The notes under the pieces: model-generated
Seen by the model: only the letters and a program-made list of their open reading frames with translations
The model's database searches: none
What the model was told of the DNA's origin: nothing
Translations under genes and position numbers: made by a program
DNA from: Symbiodinium microadriaticum
Taxonomy: Eukaryota; Sar; Dinophyceae; Suessiales; Symbiodiniaceae
Assembly (NCBI GenBank): GCA_001939145.1
Contig: LSRX01000135.1
Span: 776,385 to 840,384, forward strand
Reading direction: 5' to 3'
Length of the DNA: 64,000 nucleotides
Part shown: one piece after another, positions 23,001 to 36,159 of the stretch
Layout: each line of letters begins with the position of its first letter
How positions within the stretch are numbered: position 1 is the first letter of the stretch

Positions 23001-25687
23001 TTCCCTCCCTCTTTCGCTTTGTTACGAGATTCATCAACCAGTCACAAAGAGACGGCTCCAACCAGGACCGACTAGACTTAGAACACCGCCCCGAAACCCG
23101 AAGCCCGGAGCCTACAGAAACGAGAATCACTTATCTATTACCATTACGATTTTACGACTATTCGCATCATTGACGACTCACCCAGACTCCCTGGGACAAG
23201 GTGCGCAGCTTCGGCGTTGCTCTCAATCTCCGGGATGCTGCCCGCGACCACCTCATAGGTCTCCTGACACAAGGGTAGCTGCAAGGGATGATGATGATGA
23301 TGACAAACATCTAGACAACAAACAAATTAAGCCCCGTCATGAAACCAAGCCAAGCCACTTCAAAATCAGAACTCTTGCAGCCGCACTTTACCAAAGCAAC
23401 CCCAGAATCTAGCATAGCATGAAACTGTCCAGCAACCAAAGCCTCAACCTGAACCCTTCACCCCAATACTGAAACCCGGACTTCGCTCTCAAAAGCGGCT
23501 GCAGTGCAACACCGCACTTGCAAGCCGTGAACAAAGAAGGCTATCCCAAAACTGTACGCCCTGATGTGTTTTAGACCAGCGAAAGGCGCGCACAGGGCCG
23601 CCTCCGCCCAAGCATAGCCGCATTCAAACAGCACAGCAAACAACACACACACACACACATACACACAAAAAAACTCAGCCTTTCTTCTGAGTTTTGGCAA
23701 TAAGTGGGCTGAAGCACAGAACGCTGCTACAAACTCTGGATTGGAAGGGTTTGGAACCGACGTCGCGTATCGGCGTGTCTCACAGTTTTCAGGCCGATGT
23801 CATCATTGGGCACTGACGCTGGCAATGCTCACACAAACATCCAGACATGACCCTGCTATACTCATTGGTAGTGTGCCCAGGAACTCTAGCGATCTCCAAT
23901 GGCTCTACTTCTACTGTAGGTTTGTTTCCCGAAAGGCTCAACCTTGTCACATCTGGTGTCTTGCATGTTGCCCTCTATACGACCACCAGCCGTCACCAGC
24001 CCTTCAGCGGAACAGAAAAACCGGAAATCGCCATGGATCCGCGGTCCTTTGACTTCACGAAGAGCCGCCTGAAGGGCAAGGGGACTTGTCTCTGAACTCA
24101 GATCCAGGACTCATGCCAACTTCCACAATAACCAGGTCAGATGTGTAGTGAGAGCTGTGCCATGTTTTCAGGTGTCAGATAAGTGTCTCGACGATTCGGC
24201 TTCTTGCTCAACGCCCCAATTAGGAGGCCTGCTTTCAGCCGAAACCCTCGAGCCCTCAAGCCCTAGATTTGAGGCCAAGGGGCCCAAAACCTATAAATCT
24301 CAAAAACCCTGCAATTATAGTTAAACCCTAACCCTAATGTAACCCCAAAACCCGCCCACCAAAGCAGCTCGCGAAAGCTGAAACCCGCGGCTGCGGACGG
24401 CCCGAGCGGGCGCGCCTAAAGCTTGCGGTCATGTCGTTGTAGGCGTGCCTCGGCAATCGGCCCCGGCCCTGTTCAGGGGATAGGGTTCTGGAGGCTTGTG
24501 TACATCTTGCACTTTGTAGAAACTTTGCTGCTGGAGTTTTGCAAAGCTAGGCATATAACTAGTTTACCAATCATCACCACTAACACTACCAGTATCGTTC
24601 AACTATTGTTACTACCTACAACTAGCTCTGCCGTTATCGCAACTAGTCAAGCTAGCCAACCAATTGTGAATGTCTCGGCCTCGTCCCACTGAACCTCAAA
24701 GCCCTACGCCCCAAATTGCTCTAAACTCGAGGATTCTGCAATCAAGCCCTAGCCACCAGAAGATCTCGACATCCGGAGGCAGGGTGCAAAGCAGTAGCTG
24801 TTCGCGGCTCGGCGCGGAGCAGCTCGTGGGCATGGGCCTCTGGGTCCTTGAATTTTCGATGCCAAGATTACAGATTTTTCCATACTTTTAGGAACCGATT
24901 CTTATGCCCTAACAGCATACCATAGGCAACACCCGCACTCATCATGCATTCTCCGTTTCCAACTTGATACGATTTGCTGTACTTGGTGGTGATCACAACC
25001 ACGGCCACGACCACCACCGCCACCACCATTACTTCTACGACCAAGCCTCCTCTCCCCCTACTGCAGCTACTGCAGCTACTCACTACTGTCACTACCACTA
25101 CTACCACTATACTACCACTACACTCCCACTAGCTCCACTTCTACCACTTCTACCCACGACTGCTACTGATACAGCTCTGCTACTGCTACTGCCACTGCTG
25201 CCGCTGTCGCTGCTGCTGCTGCTACTGCTACTACTGACTACTACTGACTACTACTACGACGAGTACTCCTACTCCTACTACAAATACTATTCCTACTGCT
25301 CCGACTGCTGCTACTAGGATCGCTGCTATTCCTGGTACTACGCCTACTACTCCTGCTCCTGCTACTCCTCTGGACAATCACGGAACCACGCATAGGAACA
25401 CGCAAGCTCTAAAAATGAACGCCCGGGGGCGAAGTAATTAGCTAGCAGCAAGTGGACCTTTTGAACCTGACAAACTGTAGAACACGCCAGGAAGCATCAC
25501 CATCAACGTCAACAGTACCATTGCTTCTTGCCCATGGCTGACTCGCACTACTACTACCGACGATGTGCTGCTGCTGCTACTACTACTACTACTACTACTA
25601 CTACTATTACTGCCACTGCCACTGCCACTGCCACTGCTATTGCTACTGCTACTGCTACTGCTACTGCTACTGCTACTGCTACTGCTG

Positions 25688-25721
<34 letters not shown>

Positions 25722-26164
25722 GACGACTACGACGACGACGACGACCACGACGACGACGACCACTATCACCAGGACCATCACTAGTACGAGTACATCTAAG
25801 AACAGTACTTGTGCTTGTCAAACTCCTTTTGGCACCACTGCTACCGTTGCTACTACGACCACGACTGCGATTCATCACGGTAATCACAATCATGATGACC
25901 CTCATGCAATGAAATCAAGAACACCAGGTTACTCTTAGAGTCAGTACCCATTCCCATGACCTCGTGACACACCTATGGCTCCTATGACTGCGATTTCCGT
26001 GTTCGACTCAGGGTAGCCTATGTCGACAGCGGCGACAAGCAGGCTTTTAGGGAAAAAAAGCTGGAGGGTCGAAGGATTCTGGCCCCAACTTCCGACCACT
26101 TCTAGATTCTAGATTAGAAACTGAGCATGTAGAGCATAAAGCAAGGCATCAAAGCGTGCTGAAC
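23001..26164. other. Repeat-rich region without a gene
   Basis: It holds a CA run near 23645-23668, CCCTAAA-like repeats at about 24240-24350, CTA/CCA/CTG triplet arrays at about 24965-25330 and 25545-25800, and CA-rich stretches. The long Ser, Leu, Tyr or Thr homopolymer frames are repeat translations. No protein motif was seen. Confidence 0.7.
25545..25800. repeat. CTA/CTG/CCA triplet array
   Basis: About 255 bp of CTA, CTG and CCA triplets ending in GAC. It is the same kind of array as those flanking LINE A, but no element is recognised next to it. Confidence 0.95.
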
Positions 26165-29100
26165 TCAAAGACAAAGGTCCATAACCTTTGCCTCCAGCAA
26201 CAGTGTAAGGTTGTCCATGCTGTTGTAGAAGGCTTGCAGGGAGTCTCTGGCAGCCAGCACACGCATCTTGAGCTCGTCCTTTTCGGCCACCTTTTTCGAG
26301 TATAAGTGTTCAGAGAGCCTTGGGCCTAAGACCTCGGCGGAATTTCCTTTTCGAGAAAGAGGAGGACGATTTTGTGGAGTGAGCGGGAGGGACCTCAGTA
26401 CCTGGTACAAAGCTGGACGGAAGTCAAGAATTGTGCAGCGCTGTTGAACCGAAGGAGAGATGGAGATGATCTCCAGAGAAGACGTGACTTCCTTCGCGAC
26501 AGCCATCCGTGAAAGCCTGCCCTAAGGCTTTCTGGTTGTTGACCGAACTCCAATGAATATAGGGGCCTTATAGGGTTTTGGGGATTTTGGGGTACATTAT
26601 ACTATAAACATAATAAGGAACCCCCAAAATAGTATAGGTAATCGTTTGGGCCCCTTCGAGTACCTTAAGCCATGTCATGTCGTCTGGTCGCGACACACTC
26701 GGAGCCCAAAACGTCCCAAGTCTGTTGTTTCCCCCCTCTCAATACGGAAATCTCAAAGCCTCGTGCTCGGAATCCAGGCATAGCCTCTCTGCATGGTCCA
26801 GATCCATCTTAGCCTGCAAGAAGACCTCCCGAAAGCTTGTAGCTACGTGCCGTGCGGGCATGTCAAATGAAGGCAGATAGGTCCCGTCTGGGAACGCCGT
26901 TTTATTTCAAACTCCTCGTGCATCCATCTGTAGCGGAAGCCATGGTTCGTGAAAAGGCAGTTCGCCGCACCTGAGCCCAGCCCACGCTGATATCCTCGGG
27001 CCTTCTCAGAAGCCTCGGCCAAGCGGCGGTGTTTGGTGACGAGCCCCTCGGCCTTCGCAAAGATTTAGTTTTAGGGTGTCAGCCTCAAGTACGAGGTTAC
27101 GGGGTTGGGACTTAACGGAGAATACGCAGGCAGAAGGTCAAAGAAAATTCGATTGCGCCACAACTCTGCTTGAAGTGCCAGATGAAAACGTGTTTCCGAA
27201 TCGCGGCGCAAGCGAGAACGGAAGCTTCCAGGTTCTAGGATTCTAGGTGGCTTGCATTTGGATGAACTACTGTATGGAGTAGGGTGCTCGTTATCTCCAT
27301 CGCCAGCGAAGTGCTCCGGTAAGAATCCACCTCGACGCTTTTGTGTCGACGGATGAGCGGAACGTGATGATCATCCCAGGCAATGAAGCGCAGCCCTCAA
27401 CCAAGTTTTAAAGATCCCAGCCCTAAACATCAACACAGCCTGCTAAAGTCAAAACCGCATGTTCTGGCATCAGCATATTTTATGGAACACTTTGCCACCA
27501 CTGCTTTGGCCAAAGTAAGATACAGAATCTACGACTGGCTGTCCGATACTCAGTGCACACGTGACACCTTACAGAACTAGACGCTTGTCCTCTCCCAAAC
27601 TCGCCAGTGAAACGAAACCCTCAACCCGGAACTTAAATCCGCACCGTTCAATGCTAAACGACCCTGCAGCCAAAGCTCCTCAGTGCCAACCCACTTGCCA
27701 CCCCCCCAAGCCCCAAGCCTAGAATTGCTGCAGCTGCCAGTGTGGCTGCAAGTGTGTTAGTGAGATTCTTGACTGCAATAACGACTGCACACATGGATGC
27801 GCACACACACACACACACATACCTGCATGCAACAACGTAAAAACAAATATACGTAGGCAGATGCCTAAAAAACCACCAGGCCGGCAAAGCTAGTAAACCC
27901 TGGACACGCACATCGTGTTTGTAGGGCTCCCTTAATTAAGGCTTACTTGCCCTCACGCCACCTCAGCGAGGTTGGCTTGCACCACGTCGGCTTCTTGGGA
28001 GGCGTTCCTGGTGCATTGTGGTGGAGGTGTTAGGGTTTTTTTGGGTTTTGGAGTTCAGGGTTAGGAGTTAGGGTCTTGGGGTCTAGGGCTTTAGGGTTTT
28101 GGAGTTCAGACGCCAGCTGCAAGGCTCACCGGGTATTTCTGCTTTAGACGGCTTCTCAAGGGGAACACTGGAGCTCAGACCTTAGGGTGCCCTGCCTGGC
28201 GATACCACCACGCGACACGGCTTCTTCACGGAGGCGGTCCACCTTCTCCTGTCAGCCACCCTTAAGGGCTGTGGTTTGGGTTTTGGGCTTTGGGTGTTTC
28301 GAGCTTGAGGATGCTTGAGCTAGGGATAAGGCATAATGAGGGTTTACTCTGCCAATGATAGCCTTTGCTGCCTTGTCTGTGTGGTCGAATTGACCATGTT
28401 ACTGCTTGTTGGTTGTAGGCGTCAAACAGAAGCAACATCTGCCAGTCTCTTCTCAGCGCCAATTTTACTAATGCCGCACTACGGCAATGCCCTCTGCCGA
28501 TACGCCGCCAACACACGAACAGCTTACAGTAGCCCGTGAGGCACGCCTATTATAACCTTCCAGCAAATGTTGACGCAACCCGCATGGTAGCCCTTAGTAG
28601 AGCAAGCTTATAGAGACCCTCAGAGGAACAACCCCCGCCCCTTCCGCTGACCAAGGGCCCTAAACTCCCACCTAAACCCTGAACACTAAACCCAAAAGCG
28701 TCTCCTGCTTCTTCTCGTAGGCGGCCTGCAGCTCCCTGAGTCGCTTGTCGGCAGCCAGCTGCCTCCGAGAGAGGCTCGGAAGGGGAGGGATTTTAGAGGG
28801 TAGACTATGGCTACATTCTGTGTATGTATGTGTAGAGGATGGATGTGTTTTGATGGCTATCGGGAAAGCTCGGGGGTGTCGGCAGGAGGGTTCCTACTGA
28901 GAAGGAATGCCATGAAGGGTTCCGATTGATCTCACACACACACACAAGGCGTCTCAAGGACGAGTGTCTTGGGAAATTAATGTGAAGACAGCGGTGACTC
29001 GGCGATGATCCGGAAAGCTTTGAGGCTGTGGTCTGCCAGGATGCTGGTCGGTGAGCCGTGCAATCTCCTTCTGCACCCTCTTCTGGAGCTCCGCGTACTG

Positions 29101-30686
29101 CCCTTCACAGCAAGGGCCACTGGGGCACAGACGCGAGACAAGGTGCACTAGGCCCGAGCCCTTGCAGCGTGCTCAACACTGCGAGGGGACCCTGCTACAG
29201 CCACGCTGCCGTACATCTGCTCAACAATCCTGAACAGATGCCAAGCAAAGCTCACGCAGCCTTCTTCGCGTGTCAGGTTGGCCTGTGCAGCATTGGAAGG
29301 CTCCAGGGACGTGACTCGGAGGTGCCGATGTCTTGCTTCCAAACCCCTGCATCCTGATCCTGAAACCGTTCGGCTCCCGACCCCATAAGACTCTCTGGGA
29401 GTTGTTTAAGGAACCCTCACAGGAATCCCTAAGGGAATTCATAAAGGAATCCTTGAAGACCCAGCAAGCCGCCTGCAAGTTCGCAAGCTCCATCGACTCG
29501 ACGCGCCAGGCCTCCTGCGACTCGTTCTTTGTCCTGGCGCGGTTCGTGGTAATTGGGGGTTCAGGGCATTAGACGTTTGGGGCTTTAGAGGTTTTAGGCT
29601 TTAGGGATCTTTAGGGTTCAGGGATGGAGGCATTCTGTGCTGGCTCGTGTCTTGAGGGTTTGAGACTTCAGGGGTTCTCGAGCCTGTAGGGCCTGTAGGG
29701 CTTGAATCTTCGGGGCTCCGGTGCTTCTATAGCTTCAGGTCACCCAACTGAGACAGCTTCTGCCCTCTGCATGATTATGGCTGATCAGGGAAACTTCTTG
29801 CGGAGGATGGCCCACAAGAGCCACCACGAATAACGGAGCTCCAGCACTCGTTCAAGAGCATGACGAAGCAGGCCCATGCGAATTGATCTCGTCAGCAAGT
29901 ATTCGTTCCTGCCTGCTTTATAAGACACCCCTGGGCAACCTTCGAACTCCCTTGCGATTACTGCTGTAGTCACAGCTAGAACCATGATCACTCAGCTTGC
30001 TTCATGTGCAGCCAGCCGGCGACATGAGCAGATTGACTTGCCGCTGCTTCGCGACGAGCCTGAAAGAAAGCTGTGTACTTCATTCGGGTAAGCCCGGAAC
30101 ACGGAAATCAACGAAAGTGGGGTTGCAACTTACACGGAGCATTCACATGCGGGCTGGCTGCACAAGAGACATCTCCTGGCTACTCTCAACAACTGGTTTT
30201 TGCAAGGGCTTTCTGACGAGAAACATAACAAACTGTGATGTAACCTGTAAATTGACAGGATGCCCCCTCCCCCGTCACCAAGGGCTTGGCTACATCGTTC
30301 GTGAGGATTCGATAGCATGAGCATGGGTGATGCAACCATGGAAACTGCGAAGCGAACACCTCTGAGGAATCCCCCGCAAGGCTCAGGTTCCAAGTCCCTC
30401 GGACACCCCCCTATTTCGGATTCTCAAACTTGGGAATCTGCTGTCAACAAGACCACTGCATCGAGCCACATCTGTTTCTGGCTCGTGAGCTGTTCCAGCA
30501 TCTCCTCCGTCTCCTGGCGATTCGGTGAAGAGATGCAGCGATTTGATTCGCGCCTCTAGGACTCTAGGACGGGAAAATCCATGCGACGCTGGTGGCTTGG
30601 AGGTCCGGAGTCGGAGTCTCTCCCTGGCCTGGGTCTTGTTCTTGGCCTCCAGCTCCCTCTGCCTCGCAACTTCGCGGGAGGCTGTC
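26165..30686 (-). CDS. Coiled-coil protein, C-terminal half (11 micro-exons)
   Basis: Exons read on the minus strand are 30686-30629, 30513-30449, 29533-29473, 29282-29261, 29102-29045, 28762-28705, 28248-28196, 28007-27962, 27052-27002, 26825-26760 and 26290-26165 (stop). Every junction keeps phase. The exons encode, among others, EVARQRELEAKNKTQ, ETEEMLEQLTSQKQMW, QKRVQKEIARLTDQ, RLRELQAAYEKKQ, EKVDRLREEAVSRGG and KMRVLAARDSLQAFYN, a continuous acidic/basic heptad-type coil of about 210 residues ending AKVMDLCL. Donors are seven GC, two GT and one GA; acceptors are AG|G. The family is not recognised: such coils occur in cytoskeletal, flagellar and motor-associated proteins. The 5' part was not resolved beyond 30.7 kb. 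CCCTAAA-like repeats sit in several of its introns. Confidence 0.75.
26556..26654. repeat. Small MITE-like element in the last intron of the coiled-coil gene
   Basis: An A+T-rich stretch between ATAGGGGCC and GGGCCCC has opposite-facing GGGGTACATTATACTATA and ATAATAAGGAACCCCC segments. Its edge (GAATATAGGGG) and inner AAGGAACCCCCAAAATA motif resemble the inverted-repeat elements in the myosin gene at 52.7-53.0 kb. It may be a diverged member of that family. Confidence 0.4.
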
Positions 30687-30839
30687 CTGCAGGACGACCC
30701 TCAGACGTCAAAAGCACCAGAAGCACGGTCCAAAAGCGGCTTCGGAAACGACGAAAATAGCTAGTCATGGTAGCTTGGGGCATATGGCGGCTTGAATCTT
30801 CAACCGTCACGATCGGCCGAGACACGCTTTCGCCTTGAC

Positions 30840-31546
30840 CTGCTTGGCCTGTTGGGCGGCATTCTGGGACCTCAGAAACCAGGTGCTGCTCAACCCACAA
30901 CAACAGTACCCGGAATCCTAATCACCGTTTGAGGGCTCTTGATTTGGACGAGCAGCTGTCGCAGGACCTCTCGAAGTGCATTGTTTACCACTGAGGGCAC
31001 CATCCTGCCCTGGAAGGAGAGGAGGCTTGGATATCCAGTTTGGCTATTGCACTTCAGAGAGCCCCCAAGACTCAGACTTACTAATGAGGGCACTGCTGGG
31101 TGACCTGACTTTTTGGCTTGAGGCCTATGCCTAGGCTGGGACAAGTCATTCGGGGCGTTGGGCCTCAATGTCCAGGGCTTCCTGTGACGAGAAACAGATC
31201 CGATTCGTCTGCACTTGTGTCCGATGCTCTTTTCCAGACAGTCTCATGCGGACCCAAGCAAAGCAACTAAAATGCCGCGAAAACCTTTTGAAACAGCTCT
31301 TCCGGCCTCTGCGCGCTGGAACACCTCCCATGCCACTCGACGGGATAGGCAATAATAAGCAGGTTTCAAGGGTCCGGGAATAGCCGACACTTCGGGGCTG
31401 CAGCTCGAGAACCAGCGCTTGAACCAAGAAGCCTGGCAACACTACCACGAGCATCTAAGCAAATCAAAACTCTGATGATGTCTGCTGCCTTGCCATCGCG
31501 GAGAGCTGCAACCGCGGGCCAAAGCAGGAAGTGGAGCCACAAATAC
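30840..31546 (-). CDS. Candidate upstream exons, possibly of the coiled-coil gene
   Basis: Three stretches carry AG|G acceptors and GC/GT donors on the minus strand: 31546-31489 (YLWLHFLLWPAVAALRDGK, hydrophobic), 31009-30968 (GRMVPSVVNNALRE) and 30870-30840 (SQNAAQQAKQ). Their phases do not all connect to the exon at 30686, so at least one linking exon is missing or they belong to another gene. The hydrophobic exon would be odd for a pure coiled-coil protein. Confidence 0.35.
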
Positions 31547-32064
31547 CTGGGTTCAGAGGCGGACACTCCTACGACGGTGGCTCACTCACATCTCGAAGGC
31601 CGTCAGTATCGTCGCAAATCGATGTACGAGTAGGCAGCAAATGAACCAAATGAACCCCTATCCCGCAAAAATACGAATCAGACACCGCAGACGGGCTGAA
31701 AGAGGCACAGAAACGATAAAACAACATTGACCCCACAGCGCGGCAAGAGCAGCCTGCATCTGGAGCACGGCGACTACTTTGCTGAAATGGAGGCGAGCCC
31801 TTGCATGCGGACATGGAGCTGATACATGATGGTTTGGCAGAAAACAAACACGACTTGAGCCCATGTCACGGCACGGTGCAGCTGTGATCCTTGAGCACAA
31901 GGCAAAACGGATCTTCAAGGCTCTCTCTGCAACAGCCAAAGGGTCTCATCATCGACCGACCGAAATCCAATGAGCTTTATGAGATCAAAAAGAGGGCGAG
32001 GCATCAGAGTTAAATAGCATGTGCTGCGCTCCTGGGCACACTCTTTATGTGCTATCTATATGTA

Positions 32065-32244
32065 TATATACATACATACATACATACATACCTACATACT
32101 ACTCAGTTATGCTTGTTGTTTACTTGGTCATCAATTTCTTGCCTATCTGTTGCAGTATTACATTTCTGTATACTTTGTGGAAACATATCTGTATGTGTGT
32201 ATATATATATACACACACACTCATACATACATATACACATGTAA

Positions 32245-32275
<31 letters not shown>

Positions 32276-32455
32276 TGTATGTATGTATGTAGGTATGTAT
32301 AGGTATGTATAGGTATGTATAGGTATGTATAGGTATGTATAGGTATGTATAGGTATGTATAGGTATGTAGGTATGTAGGTATGTAGGTATGTAGGTATGT
32401 AGGTATGTAGGTAGGTATGTATGTATGTATGTATGTATGTATGTATGTATAAGTA
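32065..32455. repeat. TACA/GTAT/TAGGTATG microsatellite cluster
   Basis: A TACA run, a TA/CA run, then GTAT, TAGGTATG and GTAG units to about 32455. The Tyr/Met/Cys/Val or His/Thr/Ile-rich frames are repeat products. Confidence 0.96.
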
Positions 32456-34977
32456 TATGTTCACCAAGCAAGCGGGCCTGGCTGCAACCTCCGGCTCTCG
32501 CCTGCGTCGCTGGCCTATAGCCTCCAGGGAAGGGGAAGAGAAACAATTCCAGAAATATGCTCGTGCCCGGCTATGCAGCACTCGTGACTCGAACCGGTTC
32601 CTCCATCCTCCAGCCGCTCCAGCCCTGGGCCTCGGAGGCTTCAAATCCTTTGGCAGCAACGCCCCCACCTGAGCCAGCCGAAGCCGTTTTTGTAGCGCAC
32701 GTCTTCTGTGAGAAAGAAGCGCAGCAAGATTAGTGGCCGGGAGTGATTGAGATTGGACCAGGACTTAAACAGTTGACAGCCAACGTCATGATGCTTGCGG
32801 CCAGCATCAGTCATGCCACGGTAGAGGCAGGCATCCCGAAGCGATAAAGTTGGAAGCTCATTTGGTCTGTCGAGATGCAGAATGAGGCTAACGTTTCCAA
32901 CACAAACACCACAGCTTTGAGTAGACTTGAGCTCGCGGCTTGCTGGTGGCTTGGATGCCTTCCCCAGTTGTTCGGCATCCTGCGCTTTGCGACTTGTGCA
33001 CGTGACTAGAACAGCAGTCGGCAGCCCCAAACCTTTGCAACCTTCGCCCTCTCAGCCCAACACCCCAGTCTAAATACCTGCATTGCATGGAAATCTAATT
33101 TTCAGCTCCCTTGCACGACCTTGGCCGCAACATCGTCGAACAGTGGACCCTCCTTCACGAGAAAAAGTGCTGGAGATTTGGGCGAAGCAGAAGCAACAGA
33201 TTCTCGAGCCACAGACCTTTAAACAAACGATCTTCACGTAACAGGATTTGTGCAGGCAAGTAGGCATACAGATCGGCAAATAAGGCAAGTCCAAACAGAT
33301 AATGATGAGCAGATCAGCAGGTACCCGTAGTCTGACGTAGTCTGACATGTCAGCGCAAGCCTACCTACCTCCGAGTACAACTTTCCAGGGGGCTGCTTTC
33401 GCAGACACACGGTTCAAGAGTGATGACACCTTCTGCCTGTGTAAGTCCACACTCAAATACCAAAAACTACCCCCCCCCCCCCACTCCTCTCGAAGTCCTC
33501 AGTCGACCCGAACCCTAGACCCTTGATCCCTATGAGCCCTCGTCCCTAAATCCTGTATCGTATACCGTGAACCCAAACCCTGAACACCCACAAGCCCCAA
33601 ACCCGTGGAGCCGCCAATCGCCGGCCTCCAATGTCTCCCAGTCCACCTGCTCATGGGGGGCTGGGTTTAAGGCTTAGAGTTGAGGGTTGGTTTAGGGCTT
33701 ATTTTTGCTAGATGCCTTCTGTTCCGCCAGCAGCAATCCACCTTCAGGTTTAGAGTCTAGGGGTGTAAGGGCGACGCGCTCTTTCCCCAAAGATCTATAG
33801 GACAGAACATTGAGTTTGGGTAAAGCACCTGAAAGCTCGTAGCCCTCATGCCAACTAACCGCGACTTTAGCAGATCTTACAAGATTCTCGTTCCAGAGAG
33901 AGGGAGCACAGCTCGTGAACGACCTGGTACACAAAAAAACTCAGCAAGAAAACAAGAGATTGCACTGGATCGCCGGCTGTGTCTCCGTTTGCCTCAGGTC
34001 TCGGAAGGACTTCCAAACAACGGCCCGACATAACAAACTCTCGACGAAGAAACAAAGCAGAAGAGTTGTTGTCAACCCTCCTGCCGTGTGACAAGTTTGC
34101 AGTGGCTATCACTGTTCCCAGGTTCTTCATTCGGTCAAGCATCACTATACCTCATCACTCGATCCCAACTGTCGCTTCACGTTCTGCGGCCAAAAACTAT
34201 GCAGCGACTTCCTGTAATGCACGGGTGCTGATTATGCGGATTAAACGATTGGAGGGTTCTTCATTTGGACTTCACACCTTTCTGTAACCGTCATACAGTT
34301 CGCCACAACTGCCAACTGAATTAGCCCGGAACCTGCACCATTTCCCGAAAGAACACAGCCCTTTTGGGCCCTTATAAGAACCCTCGCAGAGAGTAGTTTA
34401 AGCTCCGCCAGTAGATCTCCGCAAGGAAAAAACGCAGCCACGTAGTGTAGTCCGCAGCGTAGCCAACATCCAACCAATGACCGCCAAGGACGGATCAAAG
34501 ATCCCGAGCACCCGCTTTGTGCGACCCCAAGCGCCCTTTTGACTCCCTTGGTGACCTTGGTCATGTCCTCCGTGGTGCAGCTCGGCCACCGCCCCAAGGA
34601 AGCTGAGGCAGCAAAATCGTTTTGTGCATCGCTGCTTTCCTTTGGCCAGACACTGGGAGGGTGCCCGAGCGTGCCCAACCGTTCAGGCGCGTTGCAAAGA
34701 CAACGCACCCTGACAGTCGTCAGAGTCATAGTCTCATGTAGGCTGAACTGTGTGCCCATACACTTTTGCTTCCTCCGCCGGAACGAGCCCAAGCTGACGC
34801 AAAGCTCGTGACAAACTTCCAAAGGCCAAGACCCGCCGCCTCAGAATCCCACAAGTTTGTTGCCTGTTGCGCCTTGCCGGGCCCCATGGGCTATCTCCAG
34901 CCTTTTCCCAAACCCCAACCCCCATGCCCCATACTATTCCCATAAATTGAATAAACCTAACCTTGCCCGTTTCGAAA

Positions 34978-35042
34978 AGTTACATCACCTGATAAATAGA
35001 CTAGGACATGTCTTTTGACATATGGTTGACGGTGATGTAACT
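34978..35042. repeat. 65-bp element with perfect 12-bp inverted ends
   Basis: AGTTACATCACC at 34978-34989 is perfectly inverted at 35031-35042 (GGTGATGTAACT). The 41-bp middle contains ACATGTC and GACATATG. It could form a hairpin or be a tiny MITE relic. Confidence 0.7.
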
Positions 35043-35393
35043 ACCCAAACTGGGCCCGGCCTCTCCTAACTAGCTAAACATAACTACACTGATTAACCCT
35101 AACCCTAAACCCTAAACCCTATCCTGCCTGACTCAAATAACTACACGGATTCCCAGCCCAAAATCCGACCTCTGCTTGGAGCTCCGGCCGGGGAGCTGGC
35201 GCTTCGCGAGCCGAGGCCTCGGAGCCGGGATCGCAGCTGTCAGGATTTAAAATTAGGGGGGTTTAGTCTGGGGTTTAGGGTTTTAGGGCTTAAGGGGTTT
35301 TAGGGGTTTTGGAATGTTTTTTTTTTGGAGGGGGTTTAGGGGTTTTTAGGGATTAGGGGTTTTAGCGGCTTTTAGGGGTTTTGAGGGGTTAGC

Positions 35394-35453
35394 GTATCCT
35401 TGTTGTAGAATCCCAGGCCGAAGTAGCCATCCGTGCCAATGAAAGACCCCGCC
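35394..35453 (-). CDS. Candidate single exon, Gly/aromatic-rich
   Basis: Between an AG|G acceptor and a GC donor the minus strand reads AGSFIGTDGYFGLGFYNKD. Composition and splice signals look real, but no neighbouring exon or family was recognised. The frame is also open upstream through the acceptor. Confidence 0.35.
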
Positions 35454-36159
35454 TGGCAGCCATAGGCAAAGGCCCCGTCAAAGATCAACCAACCCAAAGG
35501 TCCCGACCTAGACGTTCACCTGGGTTCGATTTTGCTTATCGTCGACAGAATACCCGAGGACATCTGTGGACGGAGAAGAGGAATAGAACTCAAGAGTAAC
35601 TCAAACTTTGCCTTCAGCAGTCGAAAATGTTGGCGACAGCGACAATCCTGACCACGTTGTGAGCGAAGTCGAATTGCCACTAGGAAAAGACACTCATCGG
35701 GAGATCAACTCCGAGTGAAGGCCGACAGCAGAGATGGGGAAAGCCTAACCTAAAACCCCCAACCAGGCACAGAGGGAAGGAAACCTGTGCATATCCAGCA
35801 AACTGGGCATTCTACGTACCTGAGGCATGCAGGAAGGAAACTTTACAGGCATCGGTAAGCTGCAAGGCTCTTGCGGACACTAGCAAGATGGTCAAGCACT
35901 CGGAGATTCAGGGCTCTAGTACGCGTCGGCACAGGCCAACCCATCATCTGGTGTGCTTCCGGAGGTCAACCCCACCACCCGGGTTTTGAAAGATTTCAGA
36001 CGGCTGAGATCCTGTGATCTAGGGGTTTGGCCTAAGTCCAGGGAAAACCCCACCACTCAGGGATATCAGCCGACTGAAATCCTTGGCCCGGGGTCCGAGC
36101 AAATCCCCTCGGGTCCCCCGTTGTTCCCGTTAAGGAGAGATAGAAACGGGAAGTAAGAT

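Larger units (their letters stand above)
31600..35393. other. Region without a firm gene
   Basis: It contains the TACA/GTAT/TAGG array at about 32065-32455, a run of 14 C at about 33469-33482, short CCCTAAA-like runs at 33500-33600 and 35095-35120, TTTAGGG-like runs at 35255-35395 and a short hairpin at 34978-35042. Minus-strand frames at 33030-32641 (129 codons) and 34822-34241 (193 codons) have ordinary amino-acid composition but no motif that I recognise. Confidence 0.5.

Noticed and set aside
25438-25938. Ser-, Thr-, Leu- or Tyr-rich frames
   Set aside because: All six frames are open over the CTA/CTG triplet array; no independent coding signal.
32570-32605. tRNA-like B box (GGTTCGAGTCA on the minus strand)
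   Set aside because: The flanking bases do not form a T stem, and no A box or acceptor stem was found upstream.
32019-32672. Overlapping Tyr/His/Met/Val-rich frames in both strands
   Set aside because: Products of the TACA/GTAT microsatellites.
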